Shown here one piece after another: positions 1 to 7,010 of a stretch of 64,000 nucleotides of DNA. The position numbers were made by a program, and so were the translations under genes. The stretch is from CAVYXK01 sp963708245 (GTDB lineage Bacteria; Pseudomonadota; Alphaproteobacteria; Acetobacterales; Acetobacteraceae). The notes beneath the pieces were generated by a model. That model worked only from the letters and a program-made list of their open reading frames with translations. It did not search any database and was not told the DNA's origin. Position 1 is the stretch's first letter. The number at the start of each line of letters is the position of its first letter. The stretch spans positions 6,572,001 through 6,636,000 of the forward strand of contig OY970201.1 in the NCBI GenBank assembly GCA_963708245.1, read 5' to 3'.

Positions 1-1
1 C

Positions 2-364
2 AATTTCGAGAAGTGGGGCGCGCCGGTGTCCACCTGCACCCGCGCCGGCAACATGGTGTTCGTCTCGGGCATGCCGCCCTTCGATCCTGAGACCGGCGAG
101 ATCCTCGTCCACGCCCCGTTCGAGCGCCAGGTTGAGCTGATCCTGGAGCAGGTGAAGAAGGCGCTGGAGGCCGCCGGGTCGGACCTCGACCATGTGCTGA
201 AGTGCAATGTGCTGTGCATCTCGGCGGACCGGTTCAAGGCCTTCAACGAAGTCTACAAGCGCTACTTCCCGAAAAACCCCCCAGCCCGCATCTTCTTCTG
301 CGTGCCTGAGTGGACCGGGCCCTTCGACGTCGAGGTCGATTGCGTGGCGGTCACGAAGGACTGA
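2..364 (+). CDS. RidA/YjgF-family protein, 5' truncated by the window edge
   Basis: The frame is open from base 2 and ends at the TGA at 362-364, giving 120 visible residues; the true start lies left of the window. The protein opens with ENFEKWGAPVS-like residues and has VSGMPPFDPETGEI, the usual N-terminal half of Rid family trimers, then LDHVLKCNVLC and PPARIFFCVPEW, which corresponds to the C-terminal region carrying the Arg that contacts the imine substrate. RidA proteins hydrolyse reactive enamines/imines made by PLP enzymes; other Rid subfamilies have unknown substrates. The near-complete length argues that only a few residues are missing. A GTG at 26 is an internal codon, not the start. 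The substrate is not predictable here. Confidence 0.85.
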   Translation, partial: NFEKWGAPVSTCTRAGNMVFVSGMPPFDPETGEILVHAPFERQVELILEQVKKALEAAGSDLDHVLKCNVLCISADRFKAFNEVYKRYFPKNPPARIFFCVPEWTGPFDVEVDCVAVTKD

Positions 365-865
365 CCTCGGCCGGCAGCAGCTCGCGGGAGCAGAGAGAAT
401 AGGGGTCAGAGTCATTTACCGCGCCACATACATAGGCGTCAGGACTCTGGCGCGGTCCAACTTCCGCGAGTGGCGCTTGGTCTTCTTCTCAAATTCGGCC
501 ATCCGGCCACGCGTCGCTGGGGTCCACATCCCAAGCTTGAATCACGCCCGAACCCGCCGTTGAATGGGTTCTCAAACGGTCTCTTAGGGGCCGGCGCCGG
601 CGCAATCGTCAGCCATGCCGGCGGTGCGGTGGCCCATCCTCGCACGGCTCTGGCGCCCCCGGGTGCAGCAGCTCGCTATGCACTGTCGTCGGTACGGTGA
701 CGCCGCCGTCGCGAAAGGCGGCGGAATGCGCTTCGCTTTTCCGCCCTACCGGAGCGCATGGCGAGTCAACTACAGGGGCGGTTGGTATGAGTGGAGGCGT
801 TCCTGGTGACGCGTATATGAAACTCCGTCCTGTACGAAAGATCATTCAACCCTAGGGGGCTGTCG
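365..865. other. Gene-free stretch with one REP-like repeat
   Basis: About 500 bases with no reading frame that resembles a protein family. It holds the first copy of a 78-bp dispersed repeat (711-788) and, just after it, the broken PIN-domain relic. No tRNA-like or terminator-like structure was noted apart from the small hairpin in the repeat. Confidence 0.5.
711..788 (+). repeat. 78-bp dispersed repeat with REP-like hairpin, copy 1
   Basis: Begins GCGAAAGGCGGCGGAATGCG and includes the imperfect palindrome GGCGGAA...TTCCGCC, followed by CCCTACCGGAGCGCATGGCG. A copy with about two differences lies at 6872-6949 in the same orientation. The hairpin plus the CCGCCCTAC tail resembles the extragenic palindromic repeats common in high-GC proteobacteria. 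Confidence 0.8.
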
Positions 866-1030
866 TCGGTCGGCGGCGCGGCGTGCCGTGATCCCAAAGA
901 TGACAAGTTTCTCGAACTGGCGGTGAACGGAAAGGCCGATGTGATCGTGTCCGGCGACGCCGATCTGTTCGCGCTGAGCCCCTTTCGCGGCATCCCTATC
1001 GTGCCGCCCGCGACCTTCGTGCAAGGCACG
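866..1030 (+). pseudogene. PIN-domain toxin relic (C-terminal fragment)
   Basis: An open stretch encodes CRDPKDDKFLELA, then VIVSGDADLFAL and FRGIPIVPPATFV. This is the C-terminal third of the 'putative toxin-antitoxin system toxin component, PIN family' proteins, including the acidic DxD-type positions (SGDADL). The N-terminal acidic residues and a start codon are absent and the frame degenerates after about 1030, so it is a remnant. PIN proteins are Mg-dependent RNases that usually pair with an antitoxin, and none is adjacent. It lies directly after the 78-bp repeat. Confidence 0.7.
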
Positions 1031-1087
1031 GCGCGCGCGTCGGGACGGAAATGCTGCTCACACTCGCCGAAATTCAAACTGCCGGCA

Positions 1088-1768
1088 CTACCAAATATGC
1101 GGGGCCAGGCGGTAGCGCACCTTGCGGGTGTAGTCCTCATATCCCGGCAAATTCGTGCGGAGGAATTCCTCCTCGTTCAAGAGCCGCCAGGCGAACCAGG
1201 CGATGAACAGCGGTGTGGCGAGGAGGCCCCACCATGAACCGAGCGCGAGCGGCGCCCCGACACACACCAAGATGGCGCCCGCGTACATGGGATGTCGAAC
1301 GATCGCGTAGGGGCCGGTCGAGACGACCGCCTGATGCTCGGCGACTTTTACCGTCGAAGCGGCGTAGCGATTCTCTCTGATCACCAGGAAGTAAATGAGG
1401 AGTCCGAGCACGCCGCACGCGTCCCCGAGTATCGAGAGGTAGGCGGGAACGGGGGGTGACCAGTCGAATCGGTGATCAAGAACCATGATGATGATCGCCG
1501 CGACGAAGACCAACGAGCCTACTGCCACAATGACCTTCTGTGCAGACGTCGCTTCGGCTGTCGGACCTGCGCGCAAGCAACTCTCGAGGAGCTTCCGGTC
1601 GAAGAGCGCCATGTATATGGTAACAAATGTTGACGAGACCGAGAGCGTCCCGACAAACACCCAGCCCTGCCAATAATCGAGCGTCCATGCGGGAATGAAG
1701 ATGATAGCGAAGAACGCGACGGTGCCGACGAGCGTCGCTCGTATGGCCCTGAAGTAGAGATTGTTCAT
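1088..1768 (-). CDS. Isoprenylcysteine carboxyl methyltransferase (ICMT)-family membrane protein
   Basis: 226 residues with several hydrophobic segments (about residues 8-30, 35-55, 80-100, 110-130 and 165-190), so an inner-membrane protein. The C-terminal half carries the ICMT/phospholipid methyltransferase signature: GPYAIVRHPMYAG, then NEEEFLRTNLPGYEDYTRK and the YRLAPHIW end. In bacterial members these residues bind S-adenosylmethionine. The substrate is unknown in bacteria; lipids or small molecules are candidates. The ATG at 1766-1768 is the only sensible start. The gene stands alone, convergent with nothing coding on the left, so its role cannot be taken from context. Confidence 0.85.
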   Translation of the reverse strand: MNNLYFRAIRATLVGTVAFFAIIFIPAWTLDYWQGWVFVGTLSVSSTFVTIYMALFDRKLLESCLRAGPTAEATSAQKVIVAVGSLVFVAAIIIMVLDHRFDWSPPVPAYLSILGDACGVLGLLIYFLVIRENRYAASTVKVAEHQAVVSTGPYAIVRHPMYAGAILVCVGAPLALGSWWGLLATPLFIAWFAWRLLNEEEFLRTNLPGYEDYTRKVRYRLAPHIW

Positions 1769-1943
1769 GGGTTTATGATAGCTTGACCATTCAGCCCTCC
1801 TGCAAAGCGGGACACGTCAATGCCAGCCGCAACGTTTCGCGAACAAGGCGCCGATGGTGGCGTCGGCCGCGAACAACGCCGTGCCTCGGATCATGCCGGC
1901 GAGGACCAGCTTCTCGGCTGTCGCGGCAGCGGACGACGGGCCG

Positions 1944-2363
1944 TCACTCCATGGCGCCCGTGTCGGACCCTCTCTCCAGTGCGTGGATCTCCTCATCGTT
2001 GAAGCCGAAATGGCGCGCGATCTCGTGGATCAGCACGTTACGAACGATCCGGGTAAGATCCTCGCCTGTTCTCTGCCACATCCGAAGAATTGGTTCACGA
2101 AAGAGAGAGATTTGATCCGGATAGCGGGCGATCTGCATGACGCTGCGGCGAGGCAGGGACACGCCACGATAGAGGCCGAGCAAATTCCAGGGCGATGCGA
2201 TGCCCATTCTTCGGAGTGTCTCGTCATCGGCGCGGTCCTCGACCATGATCGCGCCATCCAGATGGTTGCGCAGCTCTTCGGGAATCTCGGCCAGGGCTCG
2301 CTCAGCTATCGCGGCGATGTCGTCGATGCTGGGCAAAGGGTGGGATGTGCTGGGGTCGGGCAT
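1944..2363 (-). CDS. Zincin-like metallopeptidase family protein (DUF1025-type) with altered HExxH
   Basis: 139 residues, the normal length for this family of small single-domain zincins. The family core is present: IPEELRNHLDGAIMVED near residues 27-43, LLGLYRGVSLPRRS, and a C-terminal helix with the zinc motif followed by FNDEEIHALE. The family motif is usually HEIGHHFG or HEIAHHFG. Here residues 113-120 read HEIARHFG, so the second zinc-binding His of HExxH (position 117) is Arg, although His118 and the downstream acidic residues remain. I checked the codons (CAC GAG ATC GCG CGC CAT). The protein may be catalytically dead or use the adjacent His. No operon partner is evident. Confidence 0.8.
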   Translation of the reverse strand: MPDPSTSHPLPSIDDIAAIAERALAEIPEELRNHLDGAIMVEDRADDETLRRMGIASPWNLLGLYRGVSLPRRSVMQIARYPDQISLFREPILRMWQRTGEDLTRIVRNVLIHEIARHFGFNDEEIHALERGSDTGAME

Positions 2364-2512
2364 GGCTTCCAGACATTACTGTATATTGAAGCGCTTGACC
2401 GCGCCAGGCGATGCATATCGGCGCTATATCGAGGGGATGCGAGTCCCCGGGAGAAGCCGACGGTCCCTTCTCCCCACGCCGCCGCCGCGGGGTCGTAGGG
2501 GGCGCTGTCGCA

Positions 2513-2547
2513 TGTCGTGTCGTGTCGTGTCGTGTCGTGTCGTGTCG
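2513..2547 (+). repeat. (TGTCG)7 pentanucleotide microsatellite
   Basis: Seven perfect uninterrupted TGTCG units, 35 bp. Copy-number changes of a 5-bp unit would shift reading frame, but the tract lies upstream of the preferred start of the kinase-like gene at 2894. Confidence 0.95.
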
Positions 2548-2554
2548 GCGCAAG

Positions 2555-2594
2555 GTAGAAATGTCACTCGGCGCGCAAAGTAGAAATGTCACCC
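2555..2594 (+). repeat. Solo IS terminus related to the ISNCY-type end at 6771-6809
   Basis: GTAGAAATGTCAC occurs twice with a 25-bp spacing (2555 and 2580). The right end of the ISNCY element near 6800 shows, in the opposite orientation, the same doubled ATAGAGATGTCACC motif at 24-bp spacing. This looks like an orphan terminus of a related element. Confidence 0.55.
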
Positions 2595-2893
2595 CCAGGC
2601 TGCGGCCGGCCAACCCAAAGAGCCGCGCATTCAATGCCTTCCTGAATACCCAATGCCCTTTGTTCGACCCGCCGGAGGCGTGGTCGAATGGTCGGGACGC
2701 CCTTCGTTCTTTAATCGCGGACCTCTTGGCAAGTGGGGAATCGACGAAATGTTGTCGCGCCTGTAGGTCGGCAATGGGTGGATTCCGGACCCAGTCGCCC
2801 GCCACCATTGCAACGCTCAGCCACCTTCCGGCGACAGGAGGGGTTTTACTTTGCCCGCCGCCAGTATTCACTTTTTTCGCAGGAGGAAGGGCA

Positions 2894-3799
2894 GTGCAGG
2901 GATCGCTGGGGGAGAAGATCGGTGAAGGCGCGTTCTCGGACGTCCACGCCTGGGCGCCCGGTCAGGTGGTGAAGCTGTTCAAGGACGGCCGACCGCAACG
3001 GCTCGCCCGGTACGAGGCCCACATCACCCGCGCCGCCTTCGCCGCCGGCGCTCCGGCGCCAGAGGTGCTCGGCGAGGTGACGCTGGACGGGCGCTTCGGC
3101 ATCGTGCTGTCGCGCCTCGACGGACCGACCCTGAAGCAGCTTTCGCGAAGCGGCGCCATGACGAACGGACAGGTGGGCTCGATCCTCGCGACCCTCGCCC
3201 TATCCGTCCACAAGACGCCCCCGCCGCCAGAGGTGCTCCGCCTGCGCGACTTGATGGCGGGCTCGTTGCGCGACGACGGCGGCCGGATTCCGGAGCACAT
3301 CGCCGCCGGCATCCTCGCCCTGATCGACCGCCTGTCGCCGGGAGACGGGCTGTGCCATGGCGATCTTCACCCCGACAACGTGATCATGACGGCGAATGGT
3401 CCAAGATTGATCGACTGGCTAGGTATCGTCCGCGCGCCCGCCGCCCTCGACCTTGCTACCAGCCACATTATCCTTGCCGAACTCACCGCGGACGTCGTTG
3501 CCGATCCGGAGCGGCCGCGCGCCTACAATGCAGTCATGCAGTCCGAATACGCGCGGCTGGCCGGCATGTCACAAGCGGCGCTGACGGCGGTGATGGAGCC
3601 CTACCTGTCCATCATCCGCGTCCGCGCCCTCCTCGCGGGGTGGTGTGGGCCCGCCCAGCGGGAGCGGTTGATTCCAGCGCGTCGAGGCGACCCTGCGCTC
3701 GGAGAGCTGATCGGTCAGCCCCGGGTCCGTCGCCCGCACGCTTGCGCACTGGATTGCCCAAACCAGAGAATGTCGCGGATAGTTTCTTTGTTCGGCTGA
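2894..3799 (+). CDS. Aminoglycoside phosphotransferase/choline kinase-like protein
   Basis: 301 residues if translation starts at GTG 2894, which follows a strong AGGAGGA ribosome-binding site at 2881-2887. The protein has a kinase-like fold: a Gly-rich nucleotide loop (GEGAFSD, residues 10-16), VVKLF with the likely ATP-binding Lys27, the Brenner-type catalytic motif HGDLHPDN (His155, Asp157, Asn162), and LIDW with metal-binding Asp174. These are hallmarks of the APH/ChoK superfamily that phosphorylates small molecules, including some antibiotics and sugars. The tail after about residue 255 is Arg/Pro-rich and unlike the family, so the 3' end may be altered. No neighbour indicates the substrate. 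Confidence 0.8.
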   Translation: MQGSLGEKIGEGAFSDVHAWAPGQVVKLFKDGRPQRLARYEAHITRAAFAAGAPAPEVLGEVTLDGRFGIVLSRLDGPTLKQLSRSGAMTNGQVGSILATLALSVHKTPPPPEVLRLRDLMAGSLRDDGGRIPEHIAAGILALIDRLSPGDGLCHGDLHPDNVIMTANGPRLIDWLGIVRAPAALDLATSHIILAELTADVVADPERPRAYNAVMQSEYARLAGMSQAALTAVMEPYLSIIRVRALLAGWCGPAQRERLIPARRGDPALGELIGQPRVRRPHACALDCPNQRMSRIVSLFG

Positions 3800-3846
3800 A
3801 GCGCCGTTTCTCCGCCCCGGCCTGCATCATCACACTGCGCCGCGCG

Positions 3847-3917
3847 GAGCAACGGTCAAGACTGGCCGCAGGCCACCGCCGGAGGCGGCGCGAAGCGGTC
3901 TTGACGGCTGCGAGCAC
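3847..3917 (+). repeat. REP-like palindrome beside the IS110 element, left copy
   Basis: Arms GGTCAAGAC and GTCTTGAC enclose a GC-rich loop containing GCGAAGCGG, followed by GGCTGCGAGCAC. A related copy with the same arms and tail (GGTCAAGA...CCTTGACGGCTCCGAGCAC) lies at 5297-5372 on the other side of the IS110 element. Confidence 0.7.
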
Positions 3918-3965
3918 GGCGTAACGCTCGATCAGGTTGGGGGCTACTGTCCTGCCGGGTCATGG

Positions 3966-4152
3966 TTCTTTCCGCGGTCTGTTGTCAGCCGCAACGTGGC
4001 GTCGGGGAGGTCGGCACCCCTATGTCCCGAACGCGGTCACCTCGAAAGGGCCGCAACGAAGGACGCGGGGTTGCCGGGCCTCGTCCCGGCTGGGACATGC
4101 TCCCGCCTCGATCAGGCGGATCTCTGTTCGCGAATCCGGGGGCTCGCCGCGC
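3966..4152 (-). ncRNA. Candidate bridge-RNA region of the IS110/IS1111 element
   Basis: Non-coding end downstream of the transposase stop, about 190 bases. IS110-family elements encode a bridge RNA in a non-coding end, and in IS1111-group members it is on the downstream side, which fits the asymmetry here. I see several short GC-rich inverted repeats but did not fold it or identify guide loops, so this is a positional prediction only. Confidence 0.35.
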
Positions 4153-5190
4153 TCATGCGGCGGCCACTGCGTCACCCCAATCGAAATCGCGGTCATCTTT
4201 CCAGACGCGGTGCATGATCACGCCCAGTTTGCGGGCAACCGCCACCTTGGCGCGACGCATGCCGATCCGAGCGGCAAGGCCGAGTCCCCACGTCCTGAGC
4301 TTCGATGGCTTCGGATGGCGAACAAGCAAGACGTTCGCTGCCTCGAACAGGTAGGAGCGGAGCAATCCGTCACCACACTTCGATATATGACCGGCCTTGT
4401 CGACCTCGCCGGACTGATAACGTCGCGGCGTGAGACCGAGATAGGCCCCGACTGACGTTGATTGTTTGAAGCGAGAGGGATCGTCGATCACTGCCATATA
4501 TGCGAGGGCAACGATCACGCCGACGCCCGGCACCGACATCAGGCGGCGTGCGGCGGCATCGGCCTTGGCTCTCAGCACCACCTGACGGTCAAAAATCGTG
4601 ACCTGATCACGGATGGCCAGCCAGGCCGCAAGTAAAGGTTCGATGATCGCCGACAATGCCTGGTTATCGCCGATCGCGTCACGGACGCGTATCGGGAAAG
4701 GGCCTTTGCAGCCACGGGCAATGACATGGCCGAACGTCTTCAGCAGACCACGTATATTATTGGCCACGGCCTGACGCTGCGAAACCAATTGCGCTCTGGC
4801 CATCAGCAACATGCGCAGGGTTTGTGCGTCCATGCTCTTGATGGCGACCTCGCGGAACCATCCGGTTCGCACGACCTGTGCGAGGCCAAGTGCATCGTTG
4901 GCATCGGTCTTGTTGACTTGCAGGCTAAGTGCCGCCTTTGCGTGGCGGGCGTCGAGGCAGACGACCGGCAAGCCGCGCCGCCGCAATCCGAGGGTCAGCC
5001 AATTAGAGAGCTGGCCGGTCTCCAAACCGAATCGCGCGAGGGCCGGGGCCTGAGCGCGGACGATCCGGCAAATCGCATCGGGTTCCGTGGCACACTTGCC
5101 TCGCCAAACGACAGCGCCGTTGCTGTCGATGACGCAGATCGAGGTGGTCTCAAGCGAGACGTCGAGTCCGACGTAGTGTTGCTGATCCAT
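4153..5190 (-). CDS. IS110-family DEDD transposase
   Basis: 345 residues. The RuvC-like N-terminal domain has the DEDD residues in order: Asp10 (YVGLDVS), Glu57 (FGLETGQ), Asp96 and Asp99 (NKTDANDA). The C-terminal Transposase_20 domain begins near residue 210 (LMSVPGVGVIVALAYM) and contains AYLGLTPRRYQSGE, whose Ser is the expected nucleophile. It looks complete and undamaged. I chose the ATG at 5188-5190 because an ACGGAG ribosome-binding site precedes it; a GTG at 5214 would add eight residues before MDQQHYVG. It catalyses bridge-RNA-guided excision and insertion of its own element. Confidence 0.93.
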   Translation of the reverse strand: MDQQHYVGLDVSLETTSICVIDSNGAVVWRGKCATEPDAICRIVRAQAPALARFGLETGQLSNWLTLGLRRRGLPVVCLDARHAKAALSLQVNKTDANDALGLAQVVRTGWFREVAIKSMDAQTLRMLLMARAQLVSQRQAVANNIRGLLKTFGHVIARGCKGPFPIRVRDAIGDNQALSAIIEPLLAAWLAIRDQVTIFDRQVVLRAKADAAARRLMSVPGVGVIVALAYMAVIDDPSRFKQSTSVGAYLGLTPRRYQSGEVDKAGHISKCGDGLLRSYLFEAANVLLVRHPKPSKLRTWGLGLAARIGMRRAKVAVARKLGVIMHRVWKDDRDFDWGDAVAAA

Positions 5191-5296
5191 GGCGTTGCTC
5201 CGTGTTGTGGTCACGGAGGGCTACCCGGTGGTCGGTTCCGGCTGTCCTTCGCGATTACGCCATGTCCCGACAACTGCCACCAGCCGAGGCGCGCAG

Positions 5297-5372
5297 AGGA
5301 GCGGTCAAGAATGCCGAAGGCACCGCGAAGCGGCGGGCGCTGCAGGCGACCGTCCTTGACGGCTCCGAGCAC
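5297..5372 (+). repeat. REP-like palindrome beside the IS110 element, right copy
   Basis: GCGGTCAAGA near 5301 pairs with TCCTTGACGGC near 5352, followed by TCCGAGCAC. It shares arm and tail sequence with 3847-3917. It occupies the gap between the IS110 element and the ISNCY transposase. Confidence 0.65.
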
Positions 5373-5391
5373 CGGGGCCCTTGCTGACCGG

Positions 5392-6738
5392 TCAGGCCGG
5401 CAGCGTGGTGATGTCACGCCGTGACGGGCGACCTTTGGACGGTAAGCCGGGCGCTTCGAGATTGTTCGGTGGCCGCTGCCGGGCAGGGTGGTGGCGGCGT
5501 CGGTTGGGCGCATAGGCTCCCTGCTGCGCCTGCACGTGCGCCAGCACCTCGGTCAACCGCTTGTTCTCCACGATCGTGCCCGGTTCGACCGTGCGGATCT
5601 TGTCGAACACCCGGAACGGCAGGTCGCTGCCGTTGGACCGGACGGCGAACCGACCGTCCGGGTAGTTCACCACCTCCACCGTCTTGCGCGCCAAGCTACG
5701 TGCCAGCGGCGTCGGTTCGAGGATCAACATCATGCGATCATAGTGCAGTGTCAGGTTGTTGGTAACAGTCCGCTTCTCTCGCCAGGCCAGGATTTCATCA
5801 AGATCATCCCGGGGCGATAGGCGCCGATGGAGATCCGTGCCGTTCAATGGCTCTCGACCAAAGCGCTTGTTGTAGTCGGTGATGAATCCCGGCAACCAGG
5901 CGTTCGCTGCTTCGATGCCGGCAATGTTGGCGAGCCGCAACTCCTTCACCAGCCGGTCTTGCAGCGTGCCAAATGCACGTTCCACCCGACCCTTGGCCTG
6001 CGGAATGTTGGCACAGATGATGTCGATGTTCAGCTCGGCCAGGGCCCGCCCGAACTGCGTGATCCGCTCGCCGCCGATGGCATCCTTGTTGTTCACCCGG
6101 AAGATGCTGTGCTTGTCGCTATACAATGCGACCGGCTTGCCGTGTGCCTCGAGATAGCGGCGCATCGAGCGAAAGTAGTCGAACGCCGATTCCGATGCCG
6201 CGAAGCGCAGTTCCATGATCCGGCTGGTCGCATCGTCGATGAAGGCGAGCAGCGTGCAAACCGCACCACGGTCCTCGAACCAGGCGTGTTCCGAACCGTC
6301 AATCTGCACCAGCTCGCCGAGACACTCCCGCCGGCGTCGTGGTTGATGCGGGCAGGGCAGGCGGTGGCGCCGGTCGACCCACAGCCCGTCGGCGATCATC
6401 CATTGCCGCAGCGTCTCGTGCGAGACCGTGCAGCCGTGCAGCTTTGCCAGCTTCTCGGCCGCCAGCGTCGGCCCAAAGTCGCGATACCGCTCGCGCACGA
6501 TCGTCAGAGCCAGGGCCCGGACCGCGTCCGGCAATCGGTGGTTGCTGCGCCGACCGCGGCGCTTCGAGACCAGGCTGGAGGCGCCCTCCTGGCGCAGACC
6601 GCGCAGTAACCGCAGTGCCTGACGCCGGCAAATCCCGATCAGTCTGCAGGCATCCGCGATGCGCAGCCGCCCGGACTGGACGCCAAGCAGAACTTCCAGC
6701 CGGCTGAACTCCTGCGTGCTCATCGACATCACCGCCAT
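5392..6738 (-). CDS. ISNCY-family (IS1202-like) DDE transposase
   Basis: 448 residues. An N-terminal helix-turn-helix (residues 8-50, VQSGRLRIADACRLIGICRR) and a second winged region (70-120) precede an rve-type integrase core with the catalytic triad Asp147 (VQIDGSEH), Asp208 (LYSDKHS) and Glu253 (GRVERAF), in the IPQAKGRVERA context typical of this group. A basic C-terminal tail (RRRHHPARQR) follows. Start at ATG 6736-6738, seven bases after GGGAG. The reading frame is intact, so the enzyme may be active. Its stop codon lies within 25 bases of the REP-like repeat beside the IS110 element. Confidence 0.9.
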   Translation of the reverse strand: MAVMSMSTQEFSRLEVLLGVQSGRLRIADACRLIGICRRQALRLLRGLRQEGASSLVSKRRGRRSNHRLPDAVRALALTIVRERYRDFGPTLAAEKLAKLHGCTVSHETLRQWMIADGLWVDRRHRLPCPHQPRRRRECLGELVQIDGSEHAWFEDRGAVCTLLAFIDDATSRIMELRFAASESAFDYFRSMRRYLEAHGKPVALYSDKHSIFRVNNKDAIGGERITQFGRALAELNIDIICANIPQAKGRVERAFGTLQDRLVKELRLANIAGIEAANAWLPGFITDYNKRFGREPLNGTDLHRRLSPRDDLDEILAWREKRTVTNNLTLHYDRMMLILEPTPLARSLARKTVEVVNYPDGRFAVRSNGSDLPFRVFDKIRTVEPGTIVENKRLTEVLAHVQAQQGAYAPNRRRHHPARQRPPNNLEAPGLPSKGRPSRRDITTLPA

Positions 6739-6809
6739 GGCACCGCTCCCGGGACCCCAAGACCCCTGAGGGTGACATCTCTATTTTGCAGAGGGGTGAC
6801 ATCTCTATA
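5392..6809 (-). mobile_element. ISNCY (IS1202-like) element, left end unresolved
   Basis: One DDE transposase gene plus a right terminus with two GGTGACATCTCTAT motifs at 6771 and 6795 (24-bp spacing). On the left only a GATGTCAC inside the gene's last codons (about 5411-5418) resembles the terminus, so the left end may have been lost or displaced when the IS110 element and REP repeat came to lie there. Confidence 0.75.
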
Positions 6810-6871
6810 TGGCGCTTACACCACGCACGGAGCGGCTAATACCAGGCGCCTTTGATGTTGACCCTTGCACG

Positions 6872-6949
6872 GCGAAAGGCGGCGGAATGCGCTTCGCTTT
6901 TCCGCCCTACCGGAGCGCATGGCGAGTCAACTACAGGGGCGCTTGGTAT
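6872..6949 (+). repeat. 78-bp dispersed repeat with REP-like hairpin, copy 2
   Basis: Same sequence and orientation as 711-788, with about two substitutions near the end (GGCGCTTGGTATAA against GGCGGTTGGTATGA). The two copies bracket 6.1 kb that contains the IS110 and ISNCY elements. Confidence 0.8.
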
Positions 6950-7010
6950 AAATCGACCTTAACCATAGGTGCGGCTCGTTTCGTATGTCTTAATTTCTGC
7001 AACCAGGCAC

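Larger units (their letters stand above)
2364..2893. other. Intergenic region with pentanucleotide tract and solo IS end
   Basis: No protein-family match in any frame. It contains a TGTCG tract (2513-2547) and a pair of TAGAAATGTCAC motifs (2555-2593). The frame of the downstream kinase-like gene happens to stay open back to 2411, but those codons look non-coding and the clear ribosome-binding site sits at 2881. Confidence 0.5.
3935..5290 (-). mobile_element. IS110-family element (IS1111-like), boundaries approximate
   Basis: Contains one DEDD transposase gene (4153-5190, minus strand). Imperfect subterminal inverted repeats are visible: CCGGGTCATGG at 3955-3965 and CCATGTCCCG at 5260-5269. 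Subterminal repeats are the feature separating the IS1111 subgroup from other IS110 elements. About 220 non-coding bases lie between the transposase stop and the left end, and only about 90 on the other side. The element sits between two REP-like palindromes, a known kind of target for this family. Exact ends are not resolved because these elements make no clear target duplication. Confidence 0.75.

Noticed and set aside
2411..2893. N-terminal extension of the kinase-like protein
   Set aside because: The extra 161 codons cross a microsatellite and an IS end and look non-coding, while a strong ribosome-binding site precedes GTG 2894.
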